A model generated the notes under the pieces. That model made no database searches, was not told the DNA's origin, and was given only the letters and a program-made list of their open reading frames with translations. A stretch of DNA of 8,727 nt, from positions 3,855 to 12,581 of the forward strand of contig JADGED010000058.1 in assembly GCA_016744555.1 (NCBI GenBank), in the 5' to 3' direction. Made by a program: the position numbers and the translations under genes. Source of the stretch: Desulfuromonadaceae bacterium. Lineage in GTDB: Bacteria > Desulfobacterota > Desulfuromonadia > Desulfuromonadales > Geopsychrobacteraceae. This document shows positions 6,262 to 8,727 of the stretch, one piece after another (within the stretch, counting starts at the first letter, position 1; every line of letters starts with the position of its first letter).

Positions 6262-7338
6262 ATGTCGGGCGTATGGCAAGACCAGATCAAAGGATTCGTT
6301 AACAGTATCGAAAAGGTCAAGCAGTACATTAACCTTACCAGTGAGGAAGAAAAAATCCTCACCGAGACGAAAACCACTTGGGGAACTACGCCATATTTTG
6401 CTTCCCTGATGGATCGAGATGACCCTAATTGCCCGATTCGTCGGCAGGTGATTCCATCGCTCCATGAGCATGAGAATCGGTTTGGCATGCAAGACTATTT
6501 GCTCTGGAAAGAGAACCGAGAGACCGAAGAGCAGCGTCCTGATTGTATCGCCCGTCAGTATCGTGATCGGGTTGCCTTCACTGTAACCCAGGTATGTGGT
6601 GTCTATTGTCGCCACTGCTTCCGTAAAGAGTTGGTGGTAGATGGCGATCTACAGCTTAATTTTAATGTTGACGAAGGCTTGCAGTGGATTGCCGAACATC
6701 CAGAAGTGCGCGATGTTCTAATCACTGGCGGTGATCCATTTTTACTTTCTGATGACAAGCTAGAGTATCTGATCAGCAAGTTAAGGGAATTGCCACATGT
6801 CGAGATGATCCGTTTTGGGACGCGCCTCCCAATTGTTTTGCCGCAAAGAATCACCCCGGGGCTAAAAAAAGTTCTCGGCAAATATCATCGGGTACCGATC
6901 TGGGTCAATACCCAGTGTAACCATCCCAATGAAATTACCGAAGAGACTGCCAAGGCTGTGTTTGAATTGCTATCCTGTGGGGTGAATGTCGGTAATCAAG
7001 CGGTGTTGCTGAAAGGTATTAACGACGATGTTGATACTTTCCGTGAGCTACATCAAAAACTATTGCGAGTACGGATTAAGCCTTACTATGTGTTCTATTG
7101 TGAGCCTGCTCCTGGTATTGACCATTTCCGCACCCCAGTCGAAAAGGGTGCCGAGTTGATTCGTGATGCATTACGTGGGCACACCACTGGGTTGGCCCAA
7201 CCTATGTCGGTTATTGCCACAAACATAGGGAAGATTCCGCTGATGCCAGATTATTACATTATTGGCAAAGACGAAGAAAACTACTACTTACGTAACCATA
7301 AAGGTGAGGAAACATCTATTCCAAACATGCCGGAATAG
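6262..7338 (+). CDS. KamA-family radical SAM / PLP aminomutase (lysine 2,3-aminomutase-like, substrate uncertain)
   Basis: A 358-residue enzyme of the lysine 2,3-aminomutase family, in which a 4Fe-4S cluster, S-adenosylmethionine and PLP together move an amino group from C2 to C3 of an amino acid. The cluster motif is C112-x3-C116-x2-C119 (VCGVYCRHC). R121 matches the carboxylate-binding R134 of the Clostridium enzyme. TGGDP (155-159) is the SAM-side glycine motif, and K324 in NIGKIPLMPDY is the PLP lysine (K337). Two lysine-recognition residues differ: D293 is E281 (CEPAPGIDHFRT) and D330 aligns with A319, where the loop is two residues shorter. The C-terminal zinc-binding extension of the 416-residue clostridial enzyme is absent, as in EpmB. 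EpmB, which modifies lysine on EF-P, is an alternative, but no epmA or efp lies nearby. The substrate is therefore open. The gene is preceded by a long structured leader and ends at a strong terminator. Confidence 0.85.
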   Translation: MSGVWQDQIKGFVNSIEKVKQYINLTSEEEKILTETKTTWGTTPYFASLMDRDDPNCPIRRQVIPSLHEHENRFGMQDYLLWKENRETEEQRPDCIARQYRDRVAFTVTQVCGVYCRHCFRKELVVDGDLQLNFNVDEGLQWIAEHPEVRDVLITGGDPFLLSDDKLEYLISKLRELPHVEMIRFGTRLPIVLPQRITPGLKKVLGKYHRVPIWVNTQCNHPNEITEETAKAVFELLSCGVNVGNQAVLLKGINDDVDTFRELHQKLLRVRIKPYYVFYCEPAPGIDHFRTPVEKGAELIRDALRGHTTGLAQPMSVIATNIGKIPLMPDYYIIGKDEENYYLRNHKGEETSIPNMPE

Positions 7339-7381
7339 GGTTTGTCTGATCAATTCTATCTATATTAACGCAGAAGAAAAT

Positions 7382-7418
7382 AACCGCTCCAGCACTTAAA
7401 TTGTGCTGGGGCGGTTTT
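7382..7418 (+). terminator. Strong Rho-independent terminator between convergent genes
   Basis: A 14-bp stem, AACCGCTCCAGCAC (7382-7395) with GTGCTGGGGCGGTT (7403-7416), has a seven-base loop and ends in TTTT (7415-7418). Its one wobble (T7388 with G7410) pairs only in + strand RNA, so it fits best as the aminomutase terminator. The opposite strand also has a T-rich tail (GGTTATTTTC), so it can serve the convergent regulator gene as well, whose stop is 19 bases away. Its core is the same as that of the terminator at 4861-4892. Confidence 0.85.
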
Positions 7419-7436
7419 AGTTGTTACACCTTTAGT

Positions 7437-8727
7437 TTAAATCATTTTGCTAGTCAGTTCGCCAAGTGTTTTCATCCCTGCTTCCATCTGTTCGTTCCAC
7501 CTGCCATTGCAACTAAGGCGAATAAAATTATTGTATTTATCTTGGGTAGAAAATATTGGCCCAGGGGCGATCCCTATACCGGCTTGGCGCGCCTGATAAA
7601 AAAGCTCTATGGCATCAACTCCGGCTGGTAATTCCACCCAGATAGAAGCTCCACCTTCGGGAAGACCTGCTCTTGTTGTAGGCGGAAAATGGCGTTGTAG
7701 ACTGAGAAATAATGTTTCCATCTGGCTTTGGATAGCGCTGCGCAATCGGCGCAGATGACGTTCGTAGTAACCTTGCCGCAAAAAAGCGGTCATAGCCATT
7801 TGATTTGGAACAGCAGTACAGATGTTGGTAGTGGTTTTTAGATCGAGTGTTTTTTTGTAATGCTGTCCAGGCAGCATCCACCCAACTCGGTACCCCGGGG
7901 CAACTGTTTTTGAAAATGATGAACAAAGAATGACTGCCCCATGTTGATCAAAGCTTTTGAAGGTTGCTGGGCGCTTGTTGCCAAAATATAGATCGCCATA
8001 AACGTCGTCCTCGACCAGCGGAATAGATTGCTCGGCGAGCAAATTAACTATCTGCCGCTTTTTAGTGTCATCGGTGAAGCTACCGTCAGGGTTATTAAAG
8101 TTGGGGACTAGAATAGCTGCTTTAATAGCAAACCTATTTATGGCATTTTGAACATCGTTCGGATCAATCCCCGTGGTTGACGAAGGGATTTCAATTGCTC
8201 TGAGCCCGCAACTTTCTAGTAGTTGAAGAAAACAAAAATAGCTTGGCGACTGAATTAAGACATTGTCCCCTGGCCTAGTCAAAGCACGAAGAGCGATAGA
8301 AATTCCCTCCATCGCTCCAGAAGTGATCAAAACTTCGTCTGGAGTTGCAGTAATGCCAGAATCGATTGAATATAGCGCAATTTGTTGCCGAAGTTCGATA
8401 TCGCCGCTGACCGAAGAGTAGTTCATTGCCCGGGTCGAATTCTCTCGCAAGGCTGAGGTCAATAATCTGGTTAGTGTTTTGGTGGGCAGTAGCTCTTCGG
8501 CTGGTGAAACAACACCTAAAGGGAGAAGGTTGGGGTTTCCTAGCGCTTCCAGGACTGTTTGGATTAAATCGTTACGTTGACCAAGAGTGGGTTTTAGATC
8601 CAATTTGGGGCGGCTTGCTGGTGCTGGGAGCGGCTTTACCCCACTGCTGAGATAATATCCAGAACGGTCACGGGCGGCAATTAGACCTTTTTTTTCCAAT
8701 TCTAGATAAGCTTGACTGATGGTTGAT
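7437..8727 (-). CDS. MocR-type transcriptional regulator (GntR wHTH + class I aminotransferase domain), N-terminus outside window
   Basis: The visible 429 residues are the end of a GntR-family winged helix and a complete fold-type I aminotransferase-like domain, the layout of MocR/PdxR/GabR regulators. The wHTH remnant is the recognition-helix end and wing: STISQAYLELEKKGLIAAR then DRSGYY. The frame is open to the right edge, so the TTG at 8697-8699 is internal and not the start. The aminotransferase part shows MNYSSVSGDIELRQQIA, the PLP-ring contacts FNNPDG and EDDVYGDL, the PLP lysine in SSFSKTVAPGYRVGW (codon 7908-7910), and the carboxylate-binding arginine in NFIRLSCNGRW. PLP binding is thus likely intact. 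Such proteins sense PLP or an amino acid-PLP adduct and control genes of vitamin B6 or amino-acid use, usually divergent ones. That neighbour lies beyond the right edge. It converges with the PLP-dependent aminomutase across a shared terminator, so a regulatory link is possible but not shown. Confidence 0.9.
   Translation of the reverse strand, partial: STISQAYLELEKKGLIAARDRSGYYLSSGVKPLPAPASRPKLDLKPTLGQRNDLIQTVLEALGNPNLLPLGVVSPAEELLPTKTLTRLLTSALRENSTRAMNYSSVSGDIELRQQIALYSIDSGITATPDEVLITSGAMEGISIALRALTRPGDNVLIQSPSYFCFLQLLESCGLRAIEIPSSTTGIDPNDVQNAINRFAIKAAILVPNFNNPDGSFTDDTKKRQIVNLLAEQSIPLVEDDVYGDLYFGNKRPATFKSFDQHGAVILCSSFSKTVAPGYRVGWMLPGQHYKKTLDLKTTTNICTAVPNQMAMTAFLRQGYYERHLRRLRSAIQSQMETLFLSLQRHFPPTTRAGLPEGGASIWVELPAGVDAIELFYQARQAGIGIAPGPIFSTQDKYNNFIRLSCNGRWNEQMEAGMKTLGELTSKMI

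Noticed and set aside
6163..6615. 150-codon antisense frame over the aminomutase start
   Set aside because: It overlaps clearly conserved KamA coding, and no family is recognised.
8697..8699. TTG as start of the MocR-type gene
   Set aside because: Upstream codons to the window edge continue the GntR winged helix (STISQAYLE), so the gene is cut by the edge and does not start here.

Overview
The window looks like ordinary chromosome from a Gram-negative bacterium. The evidence is a DbpA-type RNA helicase, exported proteins with Sec signal peptides, Shine-Dalgarno sites, a MocR-type regulator and moderate GC. Gammaproteobacteria or Desulfobacterota would both fit; I cannot decide between them. 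There is no phage, transposase, CRISPR array, tRNA or rRNA.

Layout from left to right. (1) 1-536 (+) is the C-terminal third of dbpA, cut by the window edge. (2) 537-756 is a gap with two AT-rich dyads and a possible promoter. (3) 757-1482 and 1482-4805 (+) form a two-gene operon: an exported TPR protein and, overlapping it by one base (TAATG), an exported 1107-residue protein of unknown family. A hairpin terminator follows at 4861-4896. (4) 4957-5622 (-) encodes a YitT-family membrane protein without the usual C-terminal DUF2179 domain. (5) 5623-6261 is a 639-base gap holding a promoter candidate and a strongly folded, GC-richer element (core 5852-6000, long hairpin 6002-6058). I read it as an unassigned structured RNA on the + strand. 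(6) 6262-7338 (+) is a short KamA-family radical SAM/PLP aminomutase. It keeps the catalytic residues but not the two aspartates that recognise lysine in lysine 2,3-aminomutase. (7) 7382-7418 is a strong hairpin terminator between convergent genes. (8) 7437-8727 (-) is a MocR-type GntR/aminotransferase regulator, cut by the right edge.

The genes do not form one pathway. The clear functional unit is the exported TPR/large-protein pair, whose overlap implies coupled translation and probably a joint role in the envelope. The most unusual part is the structured RNA element followed by a 200-base leader before the aminomutase. It may be a free-standing small RNA, a cis-regulatory leader, or the RNA part of a mobile element that has lost its protein.
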